Assembly (NCBI GenBank): GCA_035553515.1
Contig: DATNDG010000098.1
Location: 15,280 to 79,279 of the forward strand
Reading direction: 5' to 3'
Length of the DNA stretch: 64,000 nucleotides
From: DAHUYF01 sp035553515
Lineage (GTDB): Bacteria > Pseudomonadota > Alphaproteobacteria > ATCC43930 > CGMCC-115725
The notes below the pieces were generated by a model. The model was given only the letters and a program-made list of their open reading frames with translations, searched no databases and was not told the DNA's origin. This document shows positions 26,236 through 35,694 of the stretch, one piece after another. The stretch's first letter is position 1, and every line of letters starts with the position of its first letter. Made by a program: the position numbers and the translations under genes.

Positions 26236-26970
26236 TCAGTTCCGCGACGAGTTGCCGGAAAGCGCGGGGGCCGCTTGCGATCGATCCCCCTCCTTGATGA
26301 TGACCGAGATCGCGGCCGCCTCACCGACATTTGCCTTGTCGGACGTCGCAAACTGATGGGTGCGACGCTCGACACTCTCGCCGGCACCCGGGGGGACCTG
26401 GCTATATTTCGCCACGATGGCCGCGGAGCGCTGCGAGGGGCCGCTACCGGCAGCCTCGACGAACGGTGCTTCCAGCTCGAAAATCGCAATACTGCTCTGG
26501 CTGGCGACGCAGCGCACCGGCGCAAACAGGGCATGCGCCACACCTGCCGAGCTGCCGTGGCGCTGAGCCGGGCGCCATTCGCCGATGAAAATCGACTCGT
26601 AGGTCTTCGGATTCTGTCGATCATGCATAAGGACGTAATCCCAGCGGCGAACGGTCATCGGCGTTTCCTCGAGATCACCCGCCGCATCGGCCAGGGCGTT
26701 CCGCGCCTGCTCCGTCGCATCGCGGAGCAGCGTGCGGACAGGAACTTGCAGGTAGAGTCTCTCGCAACCCCGGTCGAAATCGTGAGCGCGGGCCAAGGCG
26801 AACTCGGTCGGGGCCACCTTGATCGTCTCTTTGATGAGCAATTTGCCGCTCGCGCTCTCCTGCTTGCCGCAGCCGAGCAACGGCAGCGCAGCGCAGAGGG
26901 CCGCTGCGGCGAGGGTGGGGAGGGGGCGGATTGGCGTCCGCCGGTGCATTGCTCCGGAGACCTGCAGCAT
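26236..26970 (-). CDS. Lipoprotein of unknown function
   Basis: The 244-residue protein has a signal peptide with lipobox LPLLGCGK and a soluble body with no family that I recognise. Segments such as FDRGCERLYLQVPVRTLL and MTVRRWDYVLMHDRQNPKTYESIFIGEWRP look like a conserved periplasmic fold. ATG at 26970 follows AGGGAGG by seven bases and is preferred to ATG at 26949. It ends 19 bases from the palindrome array and reads in the same direction as fabI. Confidence 0.72.
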   Translation of the reverse strand: MLQVSGAMHRRTPIRPLPTLAAAALCAALPLLGCGKQESASGKLLIKETIKVAPTEFALARAHDFDRGCERLYLQVPVRTLLRDATEQARNALADAAGDLEETPMTVRRWDYVLMHDRQNPKTYESIFIGEWRPAQRHGSSAGVAHALFAPVRCVASQSSIAIFELEAPFVEAAGSGPSQRSAAIVAKYSQVPPGAGESVERRTHQFATSDKANVGEAAAISVIIKEGDRSQAAPALSGNSSRN

Positions 26971-27117
26971 TCCACACCTCCCTGCGCCCGACCCCGCGGC
27001 AAGACGTGGGATCAGGCTCGGAAGCTCCGACAGCGATTGCGATCCGGAACCAGCCTGAGACGGCGCGCGTAAGCTCCCCGAAATCGGGCGGCAGATCGGC
27101 CTAGGGCCGATCATCCC

Positions 27118-27507
27118 TCAGCAGGGAGTGAGCAGGAGCGAGCCGGAAGCGGATGCCGAGCCATTCAGTGGGCGCAGACAGTGCCCATAGGGGATCACGA
27201 TGGGCTGCGGCTGCGCGACGGAGTGGTTCGTGGTCGCGAGATGGTTCGGGGTGTCGAGATTCAGGGCGAGCTCCCTGCCGAGCGCCGCTCCGGCCGCGAC
27301 GCCAAGTCCGGTCATGGCCAGAGCCCCGCTTCCGGCACCGAACTGGGCGCCGAGATATCCGCCGAGTGCGCCGCCTGCGAGCGCACCGACCGCCTCGGCT
27401 GCGCTGCCGTTCGCCGGCCAAGTGGAAGGCGGCTCGGTTATCTGGACGCAGCCCCCGAGCATCGTCACTGCCGCGCACAGCGCTAGGGCATGAAGCCACC
27501 TGACCAC
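27118..27507 (-). CDS. Glycine-zipper 2TM lipoprotein
   Basis: The 129-residue protein has lipobox TMLGGCVQ and a glycine-zipper region (AVGALAGGALGGYLGAQFGAGSGALAMTGLGVAAGAALG, seen in parts), as in the Rick_17kDa/SlyB-like surface antigens. It is an envelope lipoprotein of structural type. It is preceded by GGAGGCTG and is divergent from the histidine kinase downstream. Confidence 0.85.
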   Translation of the reverse strand: MVRWLHALALCAAVTMLGGCVQITEPPSTWPANGSAAEAVGALAGGALGGYLGAQFGAGSGALAMTGLGVAAGAALGRELALNLDTPNHLATTNHSVAQPQPIVIPYGHCLRPLNGSASASGSLLLTPC

Positions 27508-27691
27508 GATCAGCCTCCTTGTGCCGGCTCATCAGGAGCCTCTCGGATCGGTATAGACGAAGAAAGCAACCGAGGCGCGTTGAAGAAGCCGGTGAGTACT
27601 TCAACCTGGAGCAGGGGGCTTGTGGCCCGTGCGCCTAACGTGCAGAACTATGGACGAAGCGCCCAAAAAGCCGCGTCCAAAAGGTATCGCT

Positions 27692-28828
27692 ATGTCCGAG
27701 GAAACCGTGATCGCCGAGGCCGCAAGGGCATCGTTCGAGCGTCTCATGGATGCTGCACCTGTCATGATCTGGGTCTCCGGCGTCGACAAGCTCTGCACGT
27801 GGTTTAACAAGCCGTGGCTCGAGTTCACGGGACGGACCATGGCACAGGAACTCGGGAACGGTTGGGCTGAAGAGGTACACCCTGACGATTACGCGCGTTG
27901 TCTCGACATCTATAATTCACATTTCGAGCGTCGAATTCCTTTCAACATGGAATATCGGCTGCGGCGCGCGGACGGCGAGTATCGATGGATACTCGACACC
28001 GGTGTGCCTCGGCTCGAGATGAGCGCCGCCTTTCAAGGGTATATCGGCTCCTGCATCGACATCGGCGCCCTCAAGCAGGTGGAGTTCGGTCTCAAAGATA
28101 CCCTCATAAACCGCGACATTGCGCTGAACGCCGCGACCCGTATCGCCGCAAGCGTCGCGCACGAGGCACAGAATCTGATCTCTGCCCTGCAGGCCGCTCT
28201 GTGGTTCATCCGCAAGGACATAAACGATCCGAGCGCGGTGCTGAAGCGAGTGGACGAAGCACAAAAAACGGCGGGCCAAGCCAGTGAGATCATCGAACAG
28301 CTGCTTGACACCGTGCGTCACCAGCCCAAGCCGGAATCGATTAGTGTCAACCAGATCATCGCAGATACGACAGCGATCCTGCAGGGAGCCGCAGGAGAGC
28401 GCGTCATCCTCGAAATGAATCTCGCGGCTCGGCCGGATGCAGTGATTGTCAATCGCTCGCATCTTCAAGCCGCCGTATTGAATCTGGTTGCGAATGCGCG
28501 GGACGCAATGCCGGAGGGCGGAACCGCGACGATCGAGACGAGGAACGTCACGGTCCGCCCTGAATCGATCGACGAGCGCGACTTGATACCCGGTCGCTAC
28601 GTCATGCTGGCGGTGCGCGACACCGGCCATGGCATGAGCGACGACGTCAAGCGACGCGCGTTCGAGCCGCTCTTCACCACGAAAGAGGCGGGCCGGGGAA
28701 CGGGCCTGGGCCTCCCGCAAGTCCGCGCTTGCGCGGTGCAGGCCGGTGGAACGGTGCGCATCGAGAGCGAACCGTCCAAAGGCACCGCAGTCCGCGTTTA
28801 CCTGCCGCAAATCGCCGGCACGCTCTAG
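27692..28828 (+). CDS. PAS-domain sensor histidine kinase
   Basis: A soluble 378-residue kinase. An N-terminal PAS domain (about residues 12-130, with MIWVSGVDKLCTWFNKPWLEFTG and EYRWILDTGVPR) precedes a dimerisation region with the phosphoacceptor His157 in SVAHEAQNLISAL and a HATPase domain (NLVANARDAMPEGG, DTGHGMSDDVKRRAF, GRGTGLGLPQV). The ligand is unknown and no cognate regulator is adjacent. ATG at 27692 with AAAAGG upstream is chosen; ATG 27650 or GTG 27620 would add up to 24 residues. Confidence 0.9.
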   Translation: MSEETVIAEAARASFERLMDAAPVMIWVSGVDKLCTWFNKPWLEFTGRTMAQELGNGWAEEVHPDDYARCLDIYNSHFERRIPFNMEYRLRRADGEYRWILDTGVPRLEMSAAFQGYIGSCIDIGALKQVEFGLKDTLINRDIALNAATRIAASVAHEAQNLISALQAALWFIRKDINDPSAVLKRVDEAQKTAGQASEIIEQLLDTVRHQPKPESISVNQIIADTTAILQGAAGERVILEMNLAARPDAVIVNRSHLQAAVLNLVANARDAMPEGGTATIETRNVTVRPESIDERDLIPGRYVMLAVRDTGHGMSDDVKRRAFEPLFTTKEAGRGTGLGLPQVRACAVQAGGTVRIESEPSKGTAVRVYLPQIAGTL

Positions 28829-29008
28829 CCTCGCAATGGCCTGGAGATTGCCGAAGCCGAGTGAGATTGGAACCAACGTGCTCGCGCTGGCCGGCGGGCC
28901 ATCGGGCATCGAGGCGGCAACATTCTATCCGAGTCTCCTGCACCGCCTTACCGGCTCTTTACGAGCCAGGCGTAAGCCTCAGGATCTTCTCAAGCCGAGG
29001 GTACAAAG

Positions 29009-29185
29009 ATGGATTTCGCACAAGAGCAAGTGAGCGTGCGCGCGTACGAGCTTTGGGAGAAGGAAGGTCGTCCACACGGGCGCGATCAGGCGCATTGGTT
29101 CGAGGCGGAGCGGCAGATGCAAGTTCTGACGCCCGACGAGGATGCCATGGCGCGTTCCCGCAGGCGCACGGCCCGAAAGCGTTGA
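29009..29185 (+). CDS. Small DUF2934-like protein
   Basis: A 58-residue open frame from ATG 29009 to TGA 29185. The segment VRAYELWEKEGRPHGRDQAHW has the hallmark of DUF2934 proteins, which are short alphaproteobacterial proteins of unknown role, often stress-related. A basic tail (RSRRRTARKR) follows. The family match supports it despite its length and the lack of a strong ribosome binding site. Confidence 0.75.
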   Translation: MDFAQEQVSVRAYELWEKEGRPHGRDQAHWFEAERQMQVLTPDEDAMARSRRRTARKR

Positions 29186-29286
29186 AGCGCATTCCGGAAA
29201 GTTAGAACGATCTTCCGATCCCCGCGAAAGAGTATGTGAGGAAATCGCACGGGGGCGAACAACCGACTGCATTGCAGATCCGCCTT

Positions 29287-29392
29287 GCGTCCTTCGACAA
29301 GCTCAGGATGAGGTGAGTTCGTTGTGGCACAGGAAGTGGCACAGAAATTTACCCCATCCTGAGCGCGAGCGAAGCGCGCAGTCGCAGGACGC
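29287..29392. repeat. Inverted-repeat intergenic element
   Basis: GCGTCCTTCGACAAGCTCAG followed by GATGAGGT (29287-29314) and, about 40 bases on, CCATCCTGAGCGCGAGCGAA with GCAGGACGC (29354-29392) form a long imperfect inverted repeat. Sequences of this TTCGACAAGCTCAGGATGAG type recur between genes of many alphaproteobacteria as REP-like elements. The rest of the 29186-29602 gap has no supported gene. Confidence 0.5.
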
Positions 29393-29602
29393 ACAACGCT
29401 CCGTCCCACCGTTTTCGTCCGCCTGACGCGATTGTTCGAGCGGCGTGCAACCGTCGCGCAAGCAACAGGTTCCGTTTCCGCGCGAGCCGCGAGATCGGCG
29501 CGTCGCGCGGGAGATTCTTTGAGATGTGTGGTCACCGGAACGGTGTATGATGGCGGCAAGGATCGATGCTGGCCACGGGACCAGTTCGTCAGGGGGCTCG
29601 CC

Positions 29603-31678
29603 ATGCGGATCGTTCGCCAGGCAGGCGATGCGATCGGGAATGCGCCGCTGGCGGCAGCACGCGCTTCCGGCTTTTCGCGTGTCGCAGCCGCATCCCTTTT
29701 GCAGCGCGGGGCACGACGACTCAGCAGCTTGAGGTGGGCGTTGCCGCCGCGCTCCGAGGTGGCGAAAGCCCTGGGCGTAGGCGTCGCCTACTATGTTGGG
29801 GCCGAACTCGCGTTCTGGGTCGGCACACTGACCTACTTCTTCGCCCCGCTTTGGCCGCCCAACATGATCCTGCTGTGCGCGCTGCTCATGGCGCCCTACC
29901 GCAGCTGGTGGCTCTACATCGCCGCGGTATTGCCGGCGCATATCGCGGCGGAGACCCGGGTGGGCATGCAGGCGCTGCCTTTGCTCGGCGCCTTCATATG
30001 CAATGTCGCGCTGGCGCTCTCTTCGGCGGCCGGGCTGCGTCGCCTGTCCGCGGGGCCGCCATGGCTCGATGGCCTGGCGAAGGCCTGGACTTTCATCCTG
30101 GTGGTTGCCATCGGTGCGCCGGCTCTGGTTGCATCCGGGGTGGCCGCGCTGGGGTGGCTCAGCCGTGGTACCCTCGGCGGTACCGAATTCGCCATGCGGT
30201 GGGGAGTTGCGAACCTTCTCGGCGGTGTCGCGCTGGCGCCAATATTCGTCACCTGGATCGGGGAGGGGCGCGCATGGCTGAGAGGGATCTCGGCGTGGCG
30301 TGCGCTGGAGGCTAGCTGCCTCACCCTTTCTTTGCTCGCAAGCGCCTATATCGGTTTCCCGGCCGCGGCGGCCGAGTATCCTGTTCTGGCGTGCGTGCCG
30401 ATCCCGCTGATGCTTTGGGCCGCTGTCCGTTTCGGACCCCGCGGGGCCAGCGGCGCCATTCTGCTGGTCTCGATGATGGCGCTTGCCGGCGCCATCGAGG
30501 GGCGTGCGCCCTTCGCCGCTGCCCCGGCGGATCACACCGTCCTCTCGCTGCAGATGTTCCTGGCGGTTCTCTCGGCGCCTTTTCTGGTGCTGGCGGCAGT
30601 CGTCGTGGAAAGGCGGCAGGCGGTGACCCACGCGACGCTCGCCAAAGAAGAACTGCAGTCGATCCTGGACAACACGCCAGCCTGCATTTACGTGAAGGAT
30701 CTTCGAGGCCGCTTCATCTTCGCAAATCGCAGCGCGCGTGCATTGCTGCCGCGCGAACTTGTCGGCCGCACCACCGATGAGCTCTTCCCGCCCGACTTCG
30801 CCGCGTCATGGTCGGCTGACGATGCATCGGTCGTCGACAGCGGCATCCCCCTGACCAGGGAGCATGCCTTCGACCTCGGCGCGGGCATCCGCCTCTATCT
30901 TGTGACCAAGTTCGTCCTCCGTGAGCCCGGCGAGGAGGCCTATGCCGTCTGCGCCATTGCGACCGATATCACGGAATTCAGGCGGGCGCAGTACGAGGTG
31001 CAGGATCTCAGCGCGCATCTTCTTAGTGCGCAGGATGAAGAGCGGCGGCGTATTGCAAGGGAACTCCATGACGGCACGGGCCAAGGCCTCGTGGCCGTCA
31101 TTCTCAATCTGCGCCGGCTCCTGGGCAGTGGTACGGTCGACGACAACGCGCGCGCCATCACCGAGGAATCGATCGCGCTCTTGGGCGAGATGCAGTCCGA
31201 GATCCGCACTCTTTCTCATCTATTGCATCCGCCGCTGCTCGATGACGCCGGATTGGCGCCCGCGCTGACCTGGTATGTCGAGGGGTTCGCAAAGCGCAGC
31301 GGGATCGATGCCAAATTGCAGCTGCCCGCGGACATCGGGATCACCGAGAAGGACGTTGCGACGGCGCTTTTCCGCATCGTGCAGGAAAGTCTGACCAACG
31401 TGCATCGCCATTCCGGCAGCAGGACTGCGGACATCCGTCTCGAGCGCACGTGCGCGGCAATGGTGCTCACGATCTCGGATACCGGGCGCGGCATGGCGAG
31501 CGAGGCCTCCGACGGCGAAGGCGATCAGATCCGCTCGTTAGGGGTGGGCATCGCGGGAATGAGGGCCCGTGTCAAACAGCTCGGCGGGACGCTCGATATC
31601 CGTTCGGGTCCCGGCGGCACGACAGTAACCTCAATCGTGCCGCACGCTGGTCAGGAGATTGCCCGGCATGCCGTATAG
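29603..31678 (+). CDS. MASE1-PAS sensor histidine kinase (HisKA_3 type)
   Basis: The 691-residue protein starts with a MASE1-type membrane sensor of about eight helices (YYVGAELAFWVGTLTYFFAPLWPPNMILL onward, residues ~50-330), then a PAS domain (QSILDNTPACIYVKDLRGRFIFAN, ~350-460), a HisKA_3 module with His489 in RIARELHDGTGQGLVA, and a HATPase domain ending DIRSGPGGTTVT. This is the NarX/UhpB-like kinase class that phosphorylates LuxR/NarL-family regulators. ATG at 29603 follows AGGGGG. The receiver gene converging on its end is the obvious partner candidate. Confidence 0.92.
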   Translation: MRIVRQAGDAIGNAPLAAARASGFSRVAAASLLQRGARRLSSLRWALPPRSEVAKALGVGVAYYVGAELAFWVGTLTYFFAPLWPPNMILLCALLMAPYRSWWLYIAAVLPAHIAAETRVGMQALPLLGAFICNVALALSSAAGLRRLSAGPPWLDGLAKAWTFILVVAIGAPALVASGVAALGWLSRGTLGGTEFAMRWGVANLLGGVALAPIFVTWIGEGRAWLRGISAWRALEASCLTLSLLASAYIGFPAAAAEYPVLACVPIPLMLWAAVRFGPRGASGAILLVSMMALAGAIEGRAPFAAAPADHTVLSLQMFLAVLSAPFLVLAAVVVERRQAVTHATLAKEELQSILDNTPACIYVKDLRGRFIFANRSARALLPRELVGRTTDELFPPDFAASWSADDASVVDSGIPLTREHAFDLGAGIRLYLVTKFVLREPGEEAYAVCAIATDITEFRRAQYEVQDLSAHLLSAQDEERRRIARELHDGTGQGLVAVILNLRRLLGSGTVDDNARAITEESIALLGEMQSEIRTLSHLLHPPLLDDAGLAPALTWYVEGFAKRSGIDAKLQLPADIGITEKDVATALFRIVQESLTNVHRHSGSRTADIRLERTCAAMVLTISDTGRGMASEASDGEGDQIRSLGVGIAGMRARVKQLGGTLDIRSGPGGTTVTSIVPHAGQEIARHAV

Positions 31679-31687
31679 CATCGCCGG

Positions 31688-32092
31688 CTAAAGCCGAGCC
31701 GGGGGCTCCGACGGGAAGTAAGTCGCATCGACTTCAAGGAGCGCCTGGATGGCGGGCACAAGCTGATCGGCTGCCTTGCTCTTTGAGATGCAGGCGCGAG
31801 CGCCGACTTCGATCGCGGCCGACCCGAGAACCTGGCTATCCGCAGAGACGATCACAATGCCGATGGGCGGTGCGATCTTGCAAATGCGTCGGGCGGCCTC
31901 GAGTCCATTCATCAGCGGCATATGGACGTCCAAGACGACCACATCCGGGCGCAACTCATCGCAGAGTTGAATGGCCTCCTCGCCATTCTTGGCTTCGCCG
32001 CAGACCTGCCAATCCTCCTGGGTCTCGACAAGCCGCCGAAGTTCGCGACGGACCAGTGCATGGTCGTCGGCCAACACGACAGTAACCGTCAC
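31688..32092 (-). CDS. Stand-alone receiver domain response regulator (NarL-like, no output domain)
   Basis: The 134-residue protein is a CheY-like receiver with acidic residues in VLADDHALVRRELRRL, phospho-acceptor Asp in VVVLDVHMPLMNGLEA, Ser in IVIVSADSQVLG and Lys in CISKSKAADQL. The sequence is closest to receivers of NarL/FixJ regulators but stops where the HTH domain would begin. It converges tail to tail on the MASE1 kinase gene with nine bases between. It may act as a phosphate sink or bind another protein. Confidence 0.9.
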   Translation of the reverse strand: MTVTVVLADDHALVRRELRRLVETQEDWQVCGEAKNGEEAIQLCDELRPDVVVLDVHMPLMNGLEAARRICKIAPPIGIVIVSADSQVLGSAAIEVGARACISKSKAADQLVPAIQALLEVDATYFPSEPPARL

Positions 32093-32488
32093 AGTGCCTC
32101 CACATGGGCGCCGCTGCCGCTGGTCAAAAGTTATACACGAGGAGAAGAGCCCGAGCCACGTCGTTTGACGGTCACGGCGGCCTCTTCGCGGGTGGCAGGA
32201 GAAACGTCAGGCGCTAGCGAAACATTATTGAACCCGCGCCAGCGATGCTACCGCAAGTATAGCGAACACACGTGGGTAAGGCGGGCTTGGCGTTTTCGCG
32301 GTCGTGCGCGCGCTTGATGCGCAATTGGCGGTCATTGGCCGGGAGCGAGGGGAGCCACGGACACCGGGCGGTGGACGGAACTTTAATAATTGCATTCTAC
32401 GATGCATGGACACCGGCGGCCGTCGTCGGCGGGCTCAAGGCCTTGATCCGTTTCGAGAAAAGCAGGAGACCCAACGGGGTGGAGTGAA
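32093..32488. other. Intergenic region without supported gene
   Basis: This 396-base stretch holds the promoter of the divergent genes on its two sides. Short open frames are present but lack ribosome binding sites or recognisable sequence. An AT-richer patch with TTTAATAATTGCATTC (32383-32398) could belong to the promoter of the next gene. Confidence 0.4.
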
Positions 32489-33961
32489 ATGGACCGTCGC
32501 ATTGCCCATTCACGCCCGTTCCAGGCGCTTGCGACGAACTCAACGCCGGCAGCAGAGCCGCCGGCGTCTTCGGGCGCGACCACCGTCAAAGGCCCGGCGG
32601 CATCCGAGGCGCTTGTCAATCAAATCGAGCATGTGGCCGGTAGCGTCGGCTGGCGTGCGATCGTTTTCCATCTCTCGCGGCTCCAGCGCGCCCATCGTGC
32701 TGAAAAGCACCTGCTGATCGCCGCCAACATGCTGGAGGACATCGTCCGCCAACACTTCGGACGGCTCTTCCTGCTGCCCAACAACGACCTCGTCGCAGTC
32801 TGCAAAGGCATAAAGGCCAAGACCATTCAGGACGCGGAAGAAACGCTGCGCTATCTCTTCAACGACGACTCCTTCACGCGACGCACTCATGATGGCGCCG
32901 GATTTTCCTCGAACTTCGACCTCGAGAGAGAACACGTGCCGTGCCTTGCCGCCATCCGCAAGCGCTCCGACGCCGCTCGCCCGATAACGCCCGCTGCTGC
33001 GTCCACCCCGAAGCTCTCCGAGCGGCCGGCGAGAGAGCCCGCGGGTGCGGCAACCGAGCCTGCGCGCGTCGCCGAGCTTCTGAGCGCCGTCAGTCGCGTC
33101 GATCTCTCGCCCATGCTGCGCCGGCAGACCGCATGGAAGATGAAAGGCGAGAGCATCCCCGAGCCGCACTCGGAGGAAATCTTCATATCGATAAAGGCGC
33201 TGCGCGAGGCGATCGGACCGGCGTTCAATCTGGCTAGCGACCGACAGCTGTTCGGATACCTCTCGCGCCTGCTCGACAGCCACATCCTGAGTACTCTGTC
33301 CTGGGAGCATTTCAGCGTCGGCGCGCCGCTGAGCTTCAACATCAATCTGGCGTCGCTGCAAAGCCCCGAGTTCGCCCAGTTCGAGAAGCGCCGGCCGTCG
33401 AACTGGCAGGGACGCGTCATGCTGGAATTCCAGCTGGGCGATGTCTGGGGCGACCTTCCAGCCTTCCTTCAGGCGGGGCAGCAGTTGAAGCGCAACGGCT
33501 ATTTGCGTTGCCTCGACGGTGTCGTCTTCAGCGCTCTGCCCTTCATCAACCTGCGCCGCCTGGACGTGGACTTCGTCAAGCTGCTCTGGGATGACGGGCT
33601 GCTGGCGCTCGGCCGGTCGGCGCTGCAGGAGCTCTACCGGTTGATTGCGGATTGCGGTGCAGACCGCATCATCATGACGCGCTGCGGCCGCGAGGAAGCG
33701 CTGCAGATCGGGCGCGCGCTGGGCATCCAGCTGTTCCAAGGCTGGGCCGTCAATCGTGTGCAGGCGGCCCCGCCGAAGATCGGCGACGCTGTCGAGGTGC
33801 GCTACCCCAGCAACCAGACGCGGCCCGGCGTCATCAGGGAAATCAGAGCCGAGGGCGTGATCGTCCTGCTGGGCGGCGCAGAGGGGCAGACTTCGATCAT
33901 CGCGGATCCGAAAAGACTGAAAGCCGAACAGCCGAACCGATGGCGGCTGGCGCTCGACTGA
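32489..33961 (+). CDS. Degenerate GGDEF/EAL-like protein
   Basis: The 490-residue protein has the layout of a diguanylate cyclase/phosphodiesterase but lacks the catalytic motifs. The middle-to-C-terminal part tracks an EAL domain: LEFQLGDVWGDLPAFLQ, then LRRLDVDFVKLLW with the conserved Lys, and IGRALGIQLFQGWAVNR, which matches the final GI-x2-QGY element. The EAL and DDFG motifs are not intact, so it probably binds c-di-GMP or a partner rather than hydrolysing it. The last 55 residues (PPKIGDAVEVRYPSNQTRPG) look like a small SH3/PilZ-like barrel. No signal peptide is present. Confidence 0.72.
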   Translation: MDRRIAHSRPFQALATNSTPAAEPPASSGATTVKGPAASEALVNQIEHVAGSVGWRAIVFHLSRLQRAHRAEKHLLIAANMLEDIVRQHFGRLFLLPNNDLVAVCKGIKAKTIQDAEETLRYLFNDDSFTRRTHDGAGFSSNFDLEREHVPCLAAIRKRSDAARPITPAAASTPKLSERPAREPAGAATEPARVAELLSAVSRVDLSPMLRRQTAWKMKGESIPEPHSEEIFISIKALREAIGPAFNLASDRQLFGYLSRLLDSHILSTLSWEHFSVGAPLSFNINLASLQSPEFAQFEKRRPSNWQGRVMLEFQLGDVWGDLPAFLQAGQQLKRNGYLRCLDGVVFSALPFINLRRLDVDFVKLLWDDGLLALGRSALQELYRLIADCGADRIIMTRCGREEALQIGRALGIQLFQGWAVNRVQAAPPKIGDAVEVRYPSNQTRPGVIREIRAEGVIVLLGGAEGQTSIIADPKRLKAEQPNRWRLALD

Positions 33962-34143
33962 GCGCAGGCGCCGATCTCGACGGGCTGTCTCCTCCCGCTT
34001 CCTCCTCCCGCTTCCCCAGGAGAGCCGGGCCTTTTTCAGCGCGAAATCGCCTTCAAACAAGCCAGTGGACTGACTTGATCCATATCAATGCCGTCGCTTC
34101 GTGCCGGCAGGATGGTGATGCGGATTCCAGAAAGGAGAGGGCC

Positions 34144-34308
34144 ATGCATCGCGTCCTTCCCGCCGCACTCTTTGCTGTCGCAGCACTTGGCATCGCCGCA
34201 TGCCAAGACACCCAGACCGGCGCCGCGACCCAATCTTCCGAGGCGTCGGCCGCCGCCTTGAATTACGATCTTCCCGACAACACGGTCCCGGAGGGAGAAA
34301 AAGAGTAG
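34144..34308 (+). CDS. Small lipoprotein
   Basis: A 54-residue product with signal peptide and lipobox (AVAALGIAACQD) and a short acidic mature chain ending DLPDNTVPEGEKE. ATG at 34144 follows AAAGGAGAGG, an excellent ribosome binding site. No family is recognised. Confidence 0.75.
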   Translation: MHRVLPAALFAVAALGIAACQDTQTGAATQSSEASAAALNYDLPDNTVPEGEKE

Positions 34309-34369
34309 GCGGGCGAGCGCTGAAATCGCGTCGAACAGCATTCCAAGTACCCGTGACCGGTGGCTCGGC

Positions 34370-35215
34370 TCAGAATTGTCGTGAGAGGTTGATTTCCGCA
34401 CGCGCCTCGCTTTGCGATGCAACACTGGCCGCCTGAACGGTTGTGAATCGGGCTTTCGCCGCGAAGGCACCGATATCGAGGCTATGAGCATAGTCGATTT
34501 GGACCAGGCTGGTCCGTTGGTCTGCGCCGTAGAGCTGATCGACGTCTCTCTCCTCCCTGCCTTGCAGAGTGACGCGGTGCTCGCTTCCGAACGGGGTGAA
34601 GCGAAAGGCGCGCGTCAGCGTCACGGCGAAGGTCGAGGCATGCTGGAGTGCGCTCGACGGATCAAAGGCCCCACGCGCCATGGAATCCAAGGCAAACAAA
34701 AGGTCCCATCCCAGACTTAGCCGTTTACCGAGCGAGACGTGCATTTGCTGTTCGACCGGGAGCTCGTCCATTGCGCTTTCCGGACGGTCGAGGACCGCAT
34801 CGGCGTGCAGCCTCCAGCCGGTGAAGGGCGCCGAACTCAAGGCGTGATCGAAAGCGAGGCTGCTACGAACGCTGCTGGCTGTCTGGTCCTGGCCTTCCAT
34901 CTGCAAGGTCCAGGTGAGTTCGCCGCGATGGATCGCGAGCTGGTGCGGTGAGGACGGTATGGATTGGTTGCAGGTGAAGTCTGCGAAGCGCGACGCCTGT
35001 TGTGCGCGCTCGGAACCGTCATGGATCGTGATGCACCGGTCACCCGCCGGTGAAGCGCCGAGCGGATCGATGGCGATCGACGAAGCGAAATGCGACCGAG
35101 CCGTGTCCGTCGCCGGCATTGCTGACTCTGCCGCACGGCTTGCATCCACCATCAACTCAGGTGCGAGCCACGCACCGAGCAGAAGCAACGCCCGCGCCAC
35201 TCTCCAAAGAATCAT
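34370..35215 (-). CDS. Putative outer-membrane beta-barrel protein
   Basis: The 281-residue protein starts with a hydrophobic signal-like segment (ALLLLGAWLAPELMVDASRAAES) and continues with alternating polar/hydrophobic strands such as LSLGWDLLFALDSMARGAF, HVTLQGREERDVDQLY-like and AEINLSRQF, ending in Phe as outer-membrane proteins do. It has no family I can name. The first cysteine-containing part (DRCITIHDGSERAQ) may form a periplasmic plug or domain. The gene is isolated. Confidence 0.65.
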   Translation of the reverse strand: MILWRVARALLLLGAWLAPELMVDASRAAESAMPATDTARSHFASSIAIDPLGASPAGDRCITIHDGSERAQQASRFADFTCNQSIPSSPHQLAIHRGELTWTLQMEGQDQTASSVRSSLAFDHALSSAPFTGWRLHADAVLDRPESAMDELPVEQQMHVSLGKRLSLGWDLLFALDSMARGAFDPSSALQHASTFAVTLTRAFRFTPFGSEHRVTLQGREERDVDQLYGADQRTSLVQIDYAHSLDIGAFAAKARFTTVQAASVASQSEARAEINLSRQF

Positions 35216-35694
35216 TGCCTGCCTCCGCGTCTGACGGAGTGAGCGCCGGGCCTGAGTGCGAGCGCGGCGCCTGCAGGGAGGAGAGTGGGGAAAGGCGCAT
35301 TAACGCGAGATTACGGAGAGCGGGTTGATGTCGCGCCCTCGACCGGTGTTAGCGTCAATTGTCAGCGGGTTTTATCGGTGAATGCCGCACTGCTTGCACA
35401 GCGGGCGCGGCCGCGCTTCGCGCCTGCGATGCGCGCGCGAGCAGAGTTTGTCTGATTTATTTTATGACAAAGTTGTGGCCGAGACCGTGAAAGGTTCCGG
35501 CAACACACCATCGCTGGTAATGCATACTCCCCTCAGCGAGGACCAATGCAGGTACCGGCAACGTTGCATCGCATCTTCTCCTTATCTGGTGGCCCAAAGC
35601 TGACGGCGCAGATAGGCTCGTCTCGACCGAGCGAGCCTTCTGTCGGGGACGAGTCAAATTCGCGCCGGTTATCTTCAAAGCAAGGACTTTGCCA
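35216..35694. other. Intergenic region without supported gene
   Basis: These 479 bases hold several short open frames on both strands, none with a convincing ribosome binding site or familiar sequence. An AT-rich patch around 35440-35470 (GTCTGATTTATTTTATGACA) may be promoter DNA for the downstream gene. Confidence 0.35.
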
